Shown here: positions 34,189-42,555 of the stretch, piece after piece
How the letters are laid out: each line of letters starts with the position of its first letter
How positions within the stretch are numbered: the stretch's first letter is position 1
Assembly (NCBI GenBank): GCA_034664125.1
Contig: JAXDIG010000058.1
Span: forward strand, 82,187-146,186
Direction: 5' to 3'
Source of the DNA: JACVRW01 sp034664125
Lineage (GTDB): Bacteria > Actinomycetota > Thermoleophilia > Solirubrobacterales > Thermoleophilaceae
Length of the DNA: 64,000 nt
Program-made: the position numbers and the translations under genes
The notes under the pieces: generated by a model
The model's input: only the letters and a program-made list of their open reading frames with translations
Database searches by the model: none
What the model was told of the DNA's origin: nothing

Positions 34189-37100
34189 ATGGCTGTTGCG
34201 GGCTCAACGACGTCGATTCCTCGCCGACTTATCGATCACGTCGCCTCAGGCGAGTGCGTGCTGTTCGTCGGAAGCGGCTTGTCTTTGGACTCTGGTGCTC
34301 CCACATCTCAGGCTCTTGCGGACGAGATGCTGGCGCACTTCCTCGACCTTCCGCCGAATGCGTATCCCCTCTCTGAGGCCGCCGCATTGATAGACGCCGA
34401 GGACGGACGAAGGAGGCTCAACGACTGGATCGTCAGGAGGCTTCGAGGATTGTCTCCGTCCCGTGCAATCCGAGCCCTCCCGTCGTACCGCTGGAAAGCG
34501 ATCTACACGACGAATTACGACGAGCTCATCGAGGTCGCCTACCGCGAGGAGCGAGATCGTTACCAGGAACTGCGACCGATCTACTCAGACCGGGACCAAC
34601 TGGCTGATCTGCGGGAGAACGAGGTACCGCTCTACAAACTGCACGGCTGCATCACTCGGGCAAACTCCGAGGACGGGCGTCTCGTCATCACTCAGGATGA
34701 CTTAGTCCAAGTGGAGGAGTCGCGACGACGGCTGTTCGCGCGGCTGGTGGACCACGTCGCGGACCTCCCGATTCTGTACCTCGGATTCGGCCGCGCAGAT
34801 CCCGACTTTGCGCGTGTCCTCAGCCAAGTCGAAAGGGCCATCGGTCGGTTGACGGATCTGCCGCGCAGCTACGCCTTGCACCCTGGCTTCCTTGACGCGG
34901 AGTCGAAGAGGGCCGAACTGAAGAAGGTCACCCTGATTGATCGCAAGGCTGAGCCTTTCCTTGCGGAGTTCGACGTGCAGCTTCCCCCGGAGCGCAGGCG
35001 TCGCCCCGAGCACGATGTCGGCGGCGAGCCTAGTTCGATCCGGTCTTCCGACCTGCTTCTCCGACGTCCGCAGGTGCCGGCGGCGACAGCTGCCGCGGTA
35101 ACTGAAGACTTCGAGATCCTCGATGATGCGCTCGCGACCGAGTCCGATGCGGACGCCTTCTTCCGAGGGAGTCCCCCAACGTGGGGGGATATCGCGAACG
35201 GTGTCGATGCCCCGCGCGATGAACAGGACCCGATACTCGAGGCCGTCCTGGTCGACCCCGACCTTGATAGGGGCGCGGACCGCTTCGTCCTGCTTCACGC
35301 GGAGGCAGGTTCGGGAAAGACCACGCTGATCCGTCGACTCGCGGTTGAACTCGCCACGACGTGGGACCGAATCGTGCTGTGCTTAAGGGAATTCGGAGCA
35401 CTGGATTTGGCGGGCATTGAGGAACTGGCCACGCAAGCCGACGAGCGCATTTATCTCATCGTCGATGATGCCTTGCGCCTCACGTCGGAGCTTCGCTCGT
35501 TTCTCTCCGCGGCGCGCCGAGCCGGAACCAGAGTCACGATCGTCGCCGCAGCTCGGACAAACGAGTGGCGAGACAGCGCAGATGCAGCCCTCATTACGGC
35601 CAACCACGAGTTCGAACTGGGTGAGCTGACTGACCGAGAGATCGAGGTGATCATCGAGCGACTAGACACCCACGGCGCTCTGGGCTTTCTCCAGGATGCG
35701 ACCCCTGAGGCTCGGCGCGATGCATTCAAATCACGCGCGCAGAAGCAGCTGCTTGTTGCGCTGCGCGAGGCAACCGAGGGCAGTGAGTTCGACGAGATCG
35801 TCGTAGACGAATACGAACGCATCCCAACGGAGGAGGCCAAACAGGCTTACCTCTACATCGCCGCGCTTCACCGCTTCGGCCTCTTTACCCGCGCACCAGT
35901 GCTCCACCGAGCTCTGCAGGTGCCGCTTGCAGAATTGGGACGACGCGTGTTTGAGCCCGCCACGAAGATCATCGTGGCGCAGGAGCTCGGCAGGGACGCG
36001 GAGCCCTACTACCGGACTCGTCACCCTCTGATCGCCGAGATCGTCTTCGACCGTCGCGTCGGCACAGAAGCCGAGCGTCTGTCGTTCTACCTCGCGTTGA
36101 TCCGTCAACTTGATCTCGGCTATGCGAGCGACGCGGATACATACCGTCGACTCAGCCGATCACTCAACAAGTCGCTCCTGACCGACTTCCAGCGGGTGTC
36201 AAACAAACGCCAGCTGATGGCTGAGATTCAAGCGGTGGACCCAACGGACGCGTTCGTACAGCAGCATGCCGCAATGATGGAGCTCGCACTCGGCAATCTG
36301 AAGGAGGCTGCGACCCACATCGCTATGGCCCTCGAGGCACGTCCGGACGACCGTACTATCCGCGACACCGAGGGCAGGATCGTGCTGGCGGGCGTCGATC
36401 GCGAAACGACAGTCGCGCGAAAACTGGCAAAACTGAAGGAGGCCGAAAGCATCTTTAGCGGGAATGTAGCTCGCGCCCCATCGGAGCCCTACGGCTATCG
36501 CCACCTCGCGGAGACGTACTGGATACGGTCGACCGTCGAGCCTGACCCGACGACCCAAGCGGTCTACATCGGCAAGGCCTATGCCGTTCTGGTCGACGGT
36601 CTAGATAACGCCATGAATACCACCATGCTTATGCAGTACCGGGCGCGTCTCGAACAAGCGGAAGGCCGCTCGGATGAAGCGCTCGGAGTCCTCGAGAAGG
36701 CGTTGGGCGAGCGTCCGGATGACGTGCCCATGCGGGTCATGGCGGCGCGAATCGCCGAACGTCGCGACGACACCGTTACCGCCATCCGAATTCTGCGAGA
36801 CGGCGTGGCGGCGGTACCTGACGCTTGGGAGCTGCATTACCGGCTCGCGCTGCTACTGGCGACAGAAGATGGGCACGATCCAAGTGAGGTTACCCGGCAC
36901 TTCGCCGCGGCGATGCTCGCTCCGAGCCGGAGATACAGACCGCGGCTGACACACGCGGCATGGCTGTTTTCTCAGCGGAAGTACGCCGAAGCGGACGAGC
37001 AGTTTGCAAGGCTCGCACGGGTGGAGATCCCCGCCGCAGAGCGATTTGAACCGCGGAACTTCCGATTCCCCCGCCTGCGCGGCCGCCATTCGGGTCGCGT

Positions 37101-37281
37101 GACGCGGCTGTCTGCAGACAACGGACACGTCGAATACGACGGGGGCGCCACTCGCATCTTCTTCCGGTGCCGAGATCTAACCTCTGCGGCAGCCCTTAGG
37201 GTCGGATCGGAGCTCGGGTACACGGTGCGCTTCAACGTCATGGGGCCCGTCGCGAAGAACTTGAGCATCGAGGCGCTTTAG
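34189..37281 (+). CDS. SIR2 - STAND NTPase - TPR protein with cold-shock-like C-terminus (predicted defence)
   Basis: A 1030-residue multidomain protein. Residues 20-270 are a SIR2-like NADase domain: VLFVGSGLSLDSG (28-36), TTNYDE (107-112), LHG with the probable catalytic His152, and LYLGFGRADPDF. Residues 350-640 are a STAND-type NTPase: Walker A EAGSGKTTLIRR (P-loop Lys377) and Walker B IYLIVDDALR. From about 690 to 960 helical TPR-like repeats follow (DEALGVLEKALGERPDD). The last 65 residues, GRVTRLSADNGHVEYDGG then IFF, resemble a cold-shock beta-barrel. This is the layout of Avs5/SIR2-STAND defence proteins, where target recognition triggers NAD depletion. The substrate and trigger are inferred. 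No partner gene overlaps it. Confidence 0.8.
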   Translation: MAVAGSTTSIPRRLIDHVASGECVLFVGSGLSLDSGAPTSQALADEMLAHFLDLPPNAYPLSEAAALIDAEDGRRRLNDWIVRRLRGLSPSRAIRALPSYRWKAIYTTNYDELIEVAYREERDRYQELRPIYSDRDQLADLRENEVPLYKLHGCITRANSEDGRLVITQDDLVQVEESRRRLFARLVDHVADLPILYLGFGRADPDFARVLSQVERAIGRLTDLPRSYALHPGFLDAESKRAELKKVTLIDRKAEPFLAEFDVQLPPERRRRPEHDVGGEPSSIRSSDLLLRRPQVPAATAAAVTEDFEILDDALATESDADAFFRGSPPTWGDIANGVDAPRDEQDPILEAVLVDPDLDRGADRFVLLHAEAGSGKTTLIRRLAVELATTWDRIVLCLREFGALDLAGIEELATQADERIYLIVDDALRLTSELRSFLSAARRAGTRVTIVAAARTNEWRDSADAALITANHEFELGELTDREIEVIIERLDTHGALGFLQDATPEARRDAFKSRAQKQLLVALREATEGSEFDEIVVDEYERIPTEEAKQAYLYIAALHRFGLFTRAPVLHRALQVPLAELGRRVFEPATKIIVAQELGRDAEPYYRTRHPLIAEIVFDRRVGTEAERLSFYLALIRQLDLGYASDADTYRRLSRSLNKSLLTDFQRVSNKRQLMAEIQAVDPTDAFVQQHAAMMELALGNLKEAATHIAMALEARPDDRTIRDTEGRIVLAGVDRETTVARKLAKLKEAESIFSGNVARAPSEPYGYRHLAETYWIRSTVEPDPTTQAVYIGKAYAVLVDGLDNAMNTTMLMQYRARLEQAEGRSDEALGVLEKALGERPDDVPMRVMAARIAERRDDTVTAIRILRDGVAAVPDAWELHYRLALLLATEDGHDPSEVTRHFAAAMLAPSRRYRPRLTHAAWLFSQRKYAEADEQFARLARVEIPAAERFEPRNFRFPRLRGRHSGRVTRLSADNGHVEYDGGATRIFFRCRDLTSAAALRVGSELGYTVRFNVMGPVAKNLSIEAL

Positions 37282-37524
37282 CCGTCGAGCATCGGCGCCG
37301 AATTGGGTGGGGCTGCCTCGTCCTCTCCTCTCAGAGTGACGTCGTTGGCACACCGGAGGCCGGCGTCGGTACGGCTGCTTTGTAGGGAAGACAGTGAGGC
37401 GGCTTTAGCAGCCACTGCCGCTTTGAGCGATGAGCGGGAAGGTTGGATTGGCACCGCGTGATCAACAGCGTCACGCGGGCGGCGGGATTCGGCGCGTTCG
37501 TGCCCCGGCAGCGACTGTCTGCGG

Positions 37525-38163
37525 CTAGCGGCCGCCCGCCGGCTCAGCGCAGGCATCGACCAGAGCGCGACCAAGCTCTGTCTCGTAAATTTCGAGATCT
37601 AAAGAGCACTGAGTCGGATCGTCGGGAAGCGGCACATTGACCGGCCCGCGCCAGTGCCAGTTTGCAACCTGTAGCCGCTCAAGATTGTCAAGGTGGCGCC
37701 ACGCAAGCCCGTCGAGCGGCCCGAGATGATCGATCTGCGTAAGTTGCCCGTGCACGAGCGGTCGTCGCACTCGGACGAGTTCGTCCAGCAACCGTGCCTC
37801 GATGGGCTCAAGCTGTCGAAGAATCTCCGGGAAAGCGGGGGGAACGATGGAACCCGTAGCCGCGTTCGCGAGCAAGTTCGCCCATCGTTCCTGCATCGCT
37901 TCGTTGTCCTCAAAGCCACCCTCTTCGAGCACGGCGCGTAGTAGACGATCCTCAACCGCAGCCGCCGGAAGTCCGCTGGCGCGGATTTCCTCTGCGGCCC
38001 TCATAAGAAGTCGCGCCTGATGTGGAGCACGGCGGTAGCGGACCATGTCGCCGAGCCACTGCCCGAGCTCCCGTCCCACGGAGGTTTGACCGATGGCGTC
38101 TCCGAACGCCCGTGCCGCCGGCAAAAGCTCCTTGCCAGCACCGGCCAGATCGGGGTCAACCAC
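37525..38163 (-). CDS. DUF4393 / Abi-alpha family protein
   Basis: A 212-residue soluble, mainly helical protein. The family core is seen at about residues 80-140: DNEAMQERWANLLANAATGS, followed by PPAFPEILRQLEPIEARLLDEL. Abi-alpha (DUF4393) proteins were named for phage abortive infection and recur in defence islands, but their mechanism is unknown. The start is GTG. It converges on the SIR2-STAND gene, 243 bases away; that gap holds no recognisable gene. No partner is coupled to it. Confidence 0.7.
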   Translation of the reverse strand: MVDPDLAGAGKELLPAARAFGDAIGQTSVGRELGQWLGDMVRYRRAPHQARLLMRAAEEIRASGLPAAAVEDRLLRAVLEEGGFEDNEAMQERWANLLANAATGSIVPPAFPEILRQLEPIEARLLDELVRVRRPLVHGQLTQIDHLGPLDGLAWRHLDNLERLQVANWHWRGPVNVPLPDDPTQCSLDLEIYETELGRALVDACAEPAGGR

Positions 38164-38318
38164 GTGTTGCGCCTTTCATCCTTGGACCATCTTGATAACA
38201 GAGCGGCCATCAAAGGCGCTGCGCGAGTGCCCCGCGCAGCCCGCTTCTTCGAGCCCTAGGAAGATCCAGTCGTTCGTCTCGAAGTCGGTCCGACTCCCGT
38301 CCGATCATCCGGCGTCGT

Positions 38319-38704
38319 ATGGCCACCGGCTTCGCCCCGTCCGAGCTACGCGAGATGCGCGAGGCGTTGCGTGCCTTTCAAGAGGTGTATGTGGCCTACA
38401 CCAGGAGCCCGAGCGCGGCCACGAAGGCCGCTTCGGTCCGCGCCATGCCCGAGGCCGAGATTGCGCTGGGCGCTGGCGGCGGCGGCTACACCCTAGTATT
38501 GGCTCGACCGCGCCGTGCGAACGGCGTTCATGCCCGCGGCGTACATCGTGAGCGTCATCGTTGGCGAGTCGGCCACAACAATCGACCGCTCGACGCAAGG
38601 AGATCGCCCAGCGGCTCGGCAAGACCTACACCTGGACGAACCGTCACATCTCCGAAGGGCTCGCCGCTCTGCGCTGCGCGATGCGCCGTCCCCCCGGGCC
38701 CTGA
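38319..38704 (+). pseudogene. decayed gene with sigma-region-4-like helix-turn-helix fragment
   Basis: The first frame gives MATGFAPSELREMREALRAF and about 60 sensible codons. In another frame the stretch ends with KEIAQRLGKTYTWTNRHISE then GLAALR and a stop at 38704, which looks like a sigma-70 region 4 helix-turn-helix. The two halves do not share a frame, so the gene is broken, or they are two different remnants. Similar sigma-like proteins occur on actinobacterial integrative elements. No promoter or ribosome-binding site was found. Confidence 0.35.
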
Positions 38705-38741
38705 GCCGAGGGAGAAGACCGAGGGCCGCGCGCTTGGCTAG

Positions 38742-38858
38742 CGCGCGACGCTCTACTACCTGCACGCCGGCGACCCGATCGCCTGGCTGCGCGCGAACGG
38801 CGGCCGACTCCTCACCGACGACGAGTTCGCGACCGTGCTCCCCCACCTGCGGAGCTGA
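38742..38858 (+). pseudogene. orphan C-terminal protein fragment
   Basis: Between an in-frame TAG and a TGA, 38 codons read RATLYYLHAGDPIAWLRANG then GRLLTDDEFATVLPHLRS. The composition is clearly protein-like but there is no start codon at the beginning. I do not recognise the family. It is probably the tail of a gene lost from the island, situated just before the hypothetical gene at 39016. Confidence 0.3.
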
Positions 38859-39015
38859 AGGCACCCGTGGACTCCGCCTTCGTCGCCAAGCGCGTTCGTG
38901 GTCCTCCGGGCGCGGACCGGTCCGACCCACCACCTACCCTCGATCCACCCGACCACAAAGTGGCCCCGGCGGCGCTGACACGCCCCGGGGCCTGACACGG
39001 AAGAGAGACCCTTCC

Positions 39016-39711
39016 ATGCAGAACCACCGTAACGACGGCGGCGAGCAAGCGCCGCGTTCCGCCAACCCCTCGCCGCCGCTGCGCACCGTCCACGGTCTCG
39101 GCGAGAGCCACGCGCTCCGGGTCGATCTCCAGCCGGTGCAGCTGCCCTGGCTCGCCGACGAGATCGACACCCTGCGAGCGAGCATCCGCGAGGAGCACGA
39201 ACGGGTCCTCGCTCGCTCCGACGAGCTGCCACCTGCCGCCAACCGGGCCGAGGCCGAAGCAGAGGTGCACCGGCGCGCCTACCAGCTGAGAGTGCTCGCC
39301 ATGATCCGCGAGCAGCTCCCGCTGAGCTCCGCGGTCGCCGCCGCAGCGATCGCCAGCCCCTGGCAGGACCACGACGAACTCGTCTGGGAGCTCGCCCGCA
39401 TCACCGCGCGGGTCACCGTGCTCGGTCCGGCGCGCGCGATGCTGGTGCTCATGCGCGGGTCGGCCCGTAACGTCGCCGACGCCCTCGGCGAGGCGCTCCG
39501 AGGCCCGCGCTCCGACACACGCGCGGCTCCCGTCCGCCCGGCGCTCCTGTGGCCGGAATGGACCCGAACCACGCCCGCCGTAGCCAGCCGGCTGCGCGAC
39601 ATGGCCGCCGCCGCGCAGGCGTTCACCGACACCTACGTCAGCGCCGTGCTGCAGCAGTCCTACAGCTTCGACCCCGACCACGATCCGGTCCTTCCCGACG
39701 AGCTCTGGTAG
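39016..39711 (+). CDS. hypothetical protein of the island
   Basis: A 231-residue soluble protein of unknown function. After a disordered start rich in Pro, Ser and Asn come helical segments with PWLADEIDTLRASIREEHER (about residues 45-65) and EAEVHRRAYQLRVLAMIREQ. A Leu/Ala-rich region follows, then PVRPALLWPEWTRTTPAVAS and a C-terminus ending FDPDHDPVLPDELW. There are no membrane segments or catalytic motifs. The ATG sits downstream of GGAAGAGAGACCCTTCC. Position among MGE-like genes suggests a mobile-element accessory protein. Confidence 0.5.
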   Translation: MQNHRNDGGEQAPRSANPSPPLRTVHGLGESHALRVDLQPVQLPWLADEIDTLRASIREEHERVLARSDELPPAANRAEAEAEVHRRAYQLRVLAMIREQLPLSSAVAAAAIASPWQDHDELVWELARITARVTVLGPARAMLVLMRGSARNVADALGEALRGPRSDTRAAPVRPALLWPEWTRTTPAVASRLRDMAAAAQAFTDTYVSAVLQQSYSFDPDHDPVLPDELW

Positions 39712-39800
39712 CCGGCTGTCTGAGACAGGGAAGAGCCTCGTGTCAGCCGCTGCCGAGTGCTGGGGTGGGGGGCCGCTTCCGGACCTATGGGCCTCTCTAC

Positions 39801-39818
39801 TGGTAGTGGGACCTACCA
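39801..39818. promoter_or_regulatory. inverted repeat before HTH gene
   Basis: TGGTAG (39801-39806) and CTACCA (39813-39818) form a perfect palindrome with a six-base spacer. It lies 16 bases upstream of the GTG start of the excisionase-like gene. This fits an autoregulatory operator. Confidence 0.4.
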
Positions 39819-39834
39819 ACCCCCCTCTGGCGCA

Positions 39835-40017
39835 GTGAGCGTGGGCGTAACCCGATCCGAACGACGCCCGTTCTTCACGCCGAAGACGCTCGCCGCCTAC
39901 CTCGCTCTGTCGGAGCGGACGGTGCGCGAGATGCTGCGCCGCGGCGCGCTCCCGTCGTACCGGCTCGGAGGCGCGCGCCGCATCGACCCGTCCGACGTGG
40001 ACTCCTCGAGACGATGA
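39835..40017 (+). CDS. excisionase-like helix-turn-helix protein
   Basis: A 60-residue DNA-binding protein of the MerR-like HTH_17 type seen in excisionases and relaxase accessory factors. The core is FFTPKTLAAYLALSERTVRE followed by MLRRGALPSYRLGGARRIDP, which is the standard winged-helix pattern (turn after LALSERTV, wing at YRLGGARRI). It stops soon after DPSDVDSSRR, slightly short. The start is placed at a GTG after a palindrome; an upstream in-frame start at 39757 would add a Gly-rich leader. Role in excision or plasmid control is inferred. Confidence 0.6.
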   Translation: MSVGVTRSERRPFFTPKTLAAYLALSERTVREMLRRGALPSYRLGGARRIDPSDVDSSRR

Positions 40018-40109
40018 TCGGCACCTACACGCATCCGCTTGGCGGTCGCACGATCGGATCAGGAGGGTGCTCGGGTGAGTTCCGCCGGGGCGGGTCCATG
40101 CCGCCTTGC

Positions 40110-40160
40110 AAAGTTGGATACATCGGCTCTTATCCAACCTTACGTCTCTAAAGTTGGATA
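40110..40160. promoter_or_regulatory. three copies of AAGTTGGATA-type half-site before the Fic gene
   Basis: AAGTTGGATA at 40111-40120 faces the inverted copy TATCCAACCTT at 40131-40141, and a third direct copy, AAAGTTGGATA, follows at 40150-40160. The last copy is 22 bases before the ATG of the Fic gene. Because the Fic protein ends in a winged-helix-like domain, it may bind here itself. Confidence 0.55.
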
Positions 40161-40182
40161 AGCTTCAGCCGAACCCAAGCTT

Positions 40183-41382
40183 ATGGACCGCACCGAAACA
40201 GAGCGACTCTGGGAACCCAGCCTTGCCGGCCTCGGTGGGAAGCGCGCCCGGCGACCAGCACGCTACCGCGCCTTCGTGCCGGGCGAAATCGCCGACTACG
40301 ACTGGACACTCGACAGCGTCACTGCGGAGGCGATCTTCGAGGCGGAGCGCCGCTGCAGGGGTCTCCAAGCCCGCTCGGCCAGCGTCGGCCTTGACACCGT
40401 CGCGCGCCAACTACTGCGCTCGGAGGCAGTGGCTTCGTCGAAGATCGAAGGGCTTGTGCTCTCGCACCGCCGGCTCGCGAAAGCGGCCGCCGCGCCGACC
40501 GGCGACCTGACGGCACACTCGGTACTCGCCAACGTCGCGGCGATCGAGGCGGCGTACGAGTTCGCCCATTCGAGCGAGCCGTTCTCGGTCGATGCCCTGA
40601 AGCGCATCCACGCACGCCTGTTCGAGTCGACGCCGCAGGATCGCTGGGGCGGCGTTGTGCGTGATCGCCAGAACTGGATCGGCGGAGACGCGACCACGCC
40701 GGTGAACGCCGACTTCGTGCCTCCTCCCGAGGGGGAGGTGCAGCGACTACTCGAGGATCTCGCCGCGTTTTGCAACCGGGTCGACCTGCCGCCGGTGCTG
40801 CAGGCGGCGGTGGCTCACGCCCAGTACGAGACGATCCACCCCTTCATGGACGGCAACGGCCGCGCGGGCCGGGCGCTGATCGGCATGATCCTCATTCGCC
40901 GGGGAGTCGCGAACGACGTCCTGCCCCCGATCAGCCTGATCCTCGCCGGCGATGCCGCCAGCTACGTGCGCGGCCTCACCTCCTACCGTTACACGCCAGG
41001 GAGCGATTGGGTCGACTTCTTCTCCGGCGCGATGATCCGCGCGGCCGACAGCTCCGAGCTCCTGGCCCGCCAAGTCGCTGAACTCAAGGAACGGTGGCTT
41101 GAGGCGGCGGGAAGTCCGCGTGCCGGGTCCGCTCCGCGGCGGCTGATCGAAGCCATCCCGACCCATCCGGTGCTCACCCTCGCCACGGCGCAGTCGATCA
41201 CGGGCCTCAGCGACGAAGCCTGCAGGCGCGCGCTCAACCGCCTCGAGCAATCCGGCGTCCTTCGCGAAGCCACTGCTAGCAAGCGCAACCGAGTCTGGGA
41301 GAGCGTCGGCCTCTTCGACCTGCTCGACCGGCTCGAACGCGAGGTCGGGGACGGGCGGCGCGCCCCGGTGCGCACCCACTAA
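40183..41382 (+). CDS. Fic-domain protein with class-II-type inhibitory helix
   Basis: A 399-residue Fic (AMP-transferase) protein. The active-site motif is HPFMDGNGRAGR with the catalytic His219. An inhibitory (S/T)xxxE(G/N) motif is seen N-terminally as SSKIEG (Ser85, Glu89, Gly90), placing it in the self-inhibited class II with the inhibitory helix before the Fic core. The C-terminal quarter reads TLATAQSITGLSDEACRRAL then NRLEQSGVLREAT, a winged helix-turn-helix. Such proteins modify a target by AMPylation. It has no FicA-like antitoxin beside it. It is convergent with the TIR-like gene downstream. Confidence 0.88.
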   Translation: MDRTETERLWEPSLAGLGGKRARRPARYRAFVPGEIADYDWTLDSVTAEAIFEAERRCRGLQARSASVGLDTVARQLLRSEAVASSKIEGLVLSHRRLAKAAAAPTGDLTAHSVLANVAAIEAAYEFAHSSEPFSVDALKRIHARLFESTPQDRWGGVVRDRQNWIGGDATTPVNADFVPPPEGEVQRLLEDLAAFCNRVDLPPVLQAAVAHAQYETIHPFMDGNGRAGRALIGMILIRRGVANDVLPPISLILAGDAASYVRGLTSYRYTPGSDWVDFFSGAMIRAADSSELLARQVAELKERWLEAAGSPRAGSAPRRLIEAIPTHPVLTLATAQSITGLSDEACRRALNRLEQSGVLREATASKRNRVWESVGLFDLLDRLEREVGDGRRAPVRTH

Positions 41383-41410
41383 CGGGGACAGCGAATGGGG
41401 ACTCGATCAC

Positions 41411-42274
41411 TCAGAGCCGATTCAGGTCGACGGGCAGTTCGGCGTCGCGCATCTCCTTGGCGAGCCGCAATTCCCATCCCTCACGCGAGATGTCGATGTA
41501 GAGCACCCCGTGGATGTCGCTAGGCCTTTCAATCCCTTCGGCACAGAGCGCCACGACGCGGGAGCGGCCTAGCGCGCCGATGAAGTAGCCGAGCTCGAGT
41601 ACGACGTTCTGCCGCGCCCGATTAGGTGTCTCAGGCACCGGGTTTCCGACTTTTGCCGCAACGTCGTCAGGCGTCATCAGGACCACCGCAAATCCAACGT
41701 TCAGGGCGTGCTGCTCGAATTTCTCGATGATCGTCCTGCCGCGGTCGGTCTGCTCCTCGAGGATAACCGGTTCGAGATCCAGCTGCTCGAGCAGACGGGC
41801 CACACGCTCGCGGGTCTCGCGATCGTGCCCGTGCACCACGAACACCTGGCGGCCGCCAGGGGTCCGCGGACTCGACTCAACGACGGCGCCCTGTTCAGCG
41901 AGGAATTCCATGCGCTCTTCGATGGAGTCCAGCATGTGGACACCGCGACGAACCGCCTCCTTACGGTACTCGAGCGTCTCGTCGGGGCTCTGGCCGACGC
42001 GTCGGAACATGCGGCCCGTTGCGGCGCGTTCGAATTCTTCAGGCCACGGACCGTCGAAGACTGTCTGTAGGGCCATCTTCGTACGGGCATCCCAGCGCTC
42101 GACGGTGTGCGTCCAGGCCTCGTAGGCCTCGAGGTTGTTGACCTGATCCGCGTGTGTCAGGAGCTCCGACGCCTCCTGTCGCGCGCGATCTATGAGCTCC
42201 TTGGCACGGGCTGTCGTTCCCGTTAGCGCGGGCCCCTGAGGAGGGTCTTCCTGCCCGGGAGGGCGTTTGGCCAT
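41411..42274 (-). CDS. TIR-like nucleotide-binding protein (PF10137/CAP12 type), first copy
   Basis: A 287-residue protein. The first 140 residues are helical with no recognised domain. The rest is a TIR-like fold: GGRQVFVVHGHDRETRERVA (beta1 and loop), LEPVILEEQTDRGRTIIEKF, FAVVLMTPDDVAAK, and RARQNVVLELGYFIGALGRS, all characteristic of the PF10137 family found in CBASS/Pycsar effectors and other defence proteins. These are thought to cleave NAD when activated by a cyclic nucleotide. No cyclase (CD-NTase or Pyc) is adjacent. It faces the Fic gene tail-to-tail, with 28 bases between stops. Confidence 0.8.
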   Translation of the reverse strand: MAKRPPGQEDPPQGPALTGTTARAKELIDRARQEASELLTHADQVNNLEAYEAWTHTVERWDARTKMALQTVFDGPWPEEFERAATGRMFRRVGQSPDETLEYRKEAVRRGVHMLDSIEERMEFLAEQGAVVESSPRTPGGRQVFVVHGHDRETRERVARLLEQLDLEPVILEEQTDRGRTIIEKFEQHALNVGFAVVLMTPDDVAAKVGNPVPETPNRARQNVVLELGYFIGALGRSRVVALCAEGIERPSDIHGVLYIDISREGWELRLAKEMRDAELPVDLNRL

Positions 42275-42555
42275 GGCAGGATGGTGCCAACGTCGGTGGT
42301 CGGCACCGTTCTCGCCGCGAGACGCGCGCCTGGTCAGTGACCGCCGCTTCTCGGCTTGACGGAACGCTGCAGGCGCTCCTTCGCTCCGGCCTTGGTCCGA
42401 ATCGACGATTCCTCGGTGGCTTGAGCACTCGCACCGCGGCTCGTGCTGGCGCGATGGCGGGAGGAAGGGCGAGGCGTTACCTCAGTCTGCTGCTGCTCGT
42501 CCAATCGGTGGTGGAGGCTCCCGACCAGATAGGCATGCCCCGCGCGGGCGCGGAC
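42275..42555. other. gap between the two TIR-like genes
   Basis: 281 bases on the same strand as both TIR-like genes, upstream of the shorter one. I see no open frame with coding character, and no convincing promoter hexamers. It could hold the promoter of the shorter TIR-like gene, arguing against a coupled operon. Confidence 0.3.
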
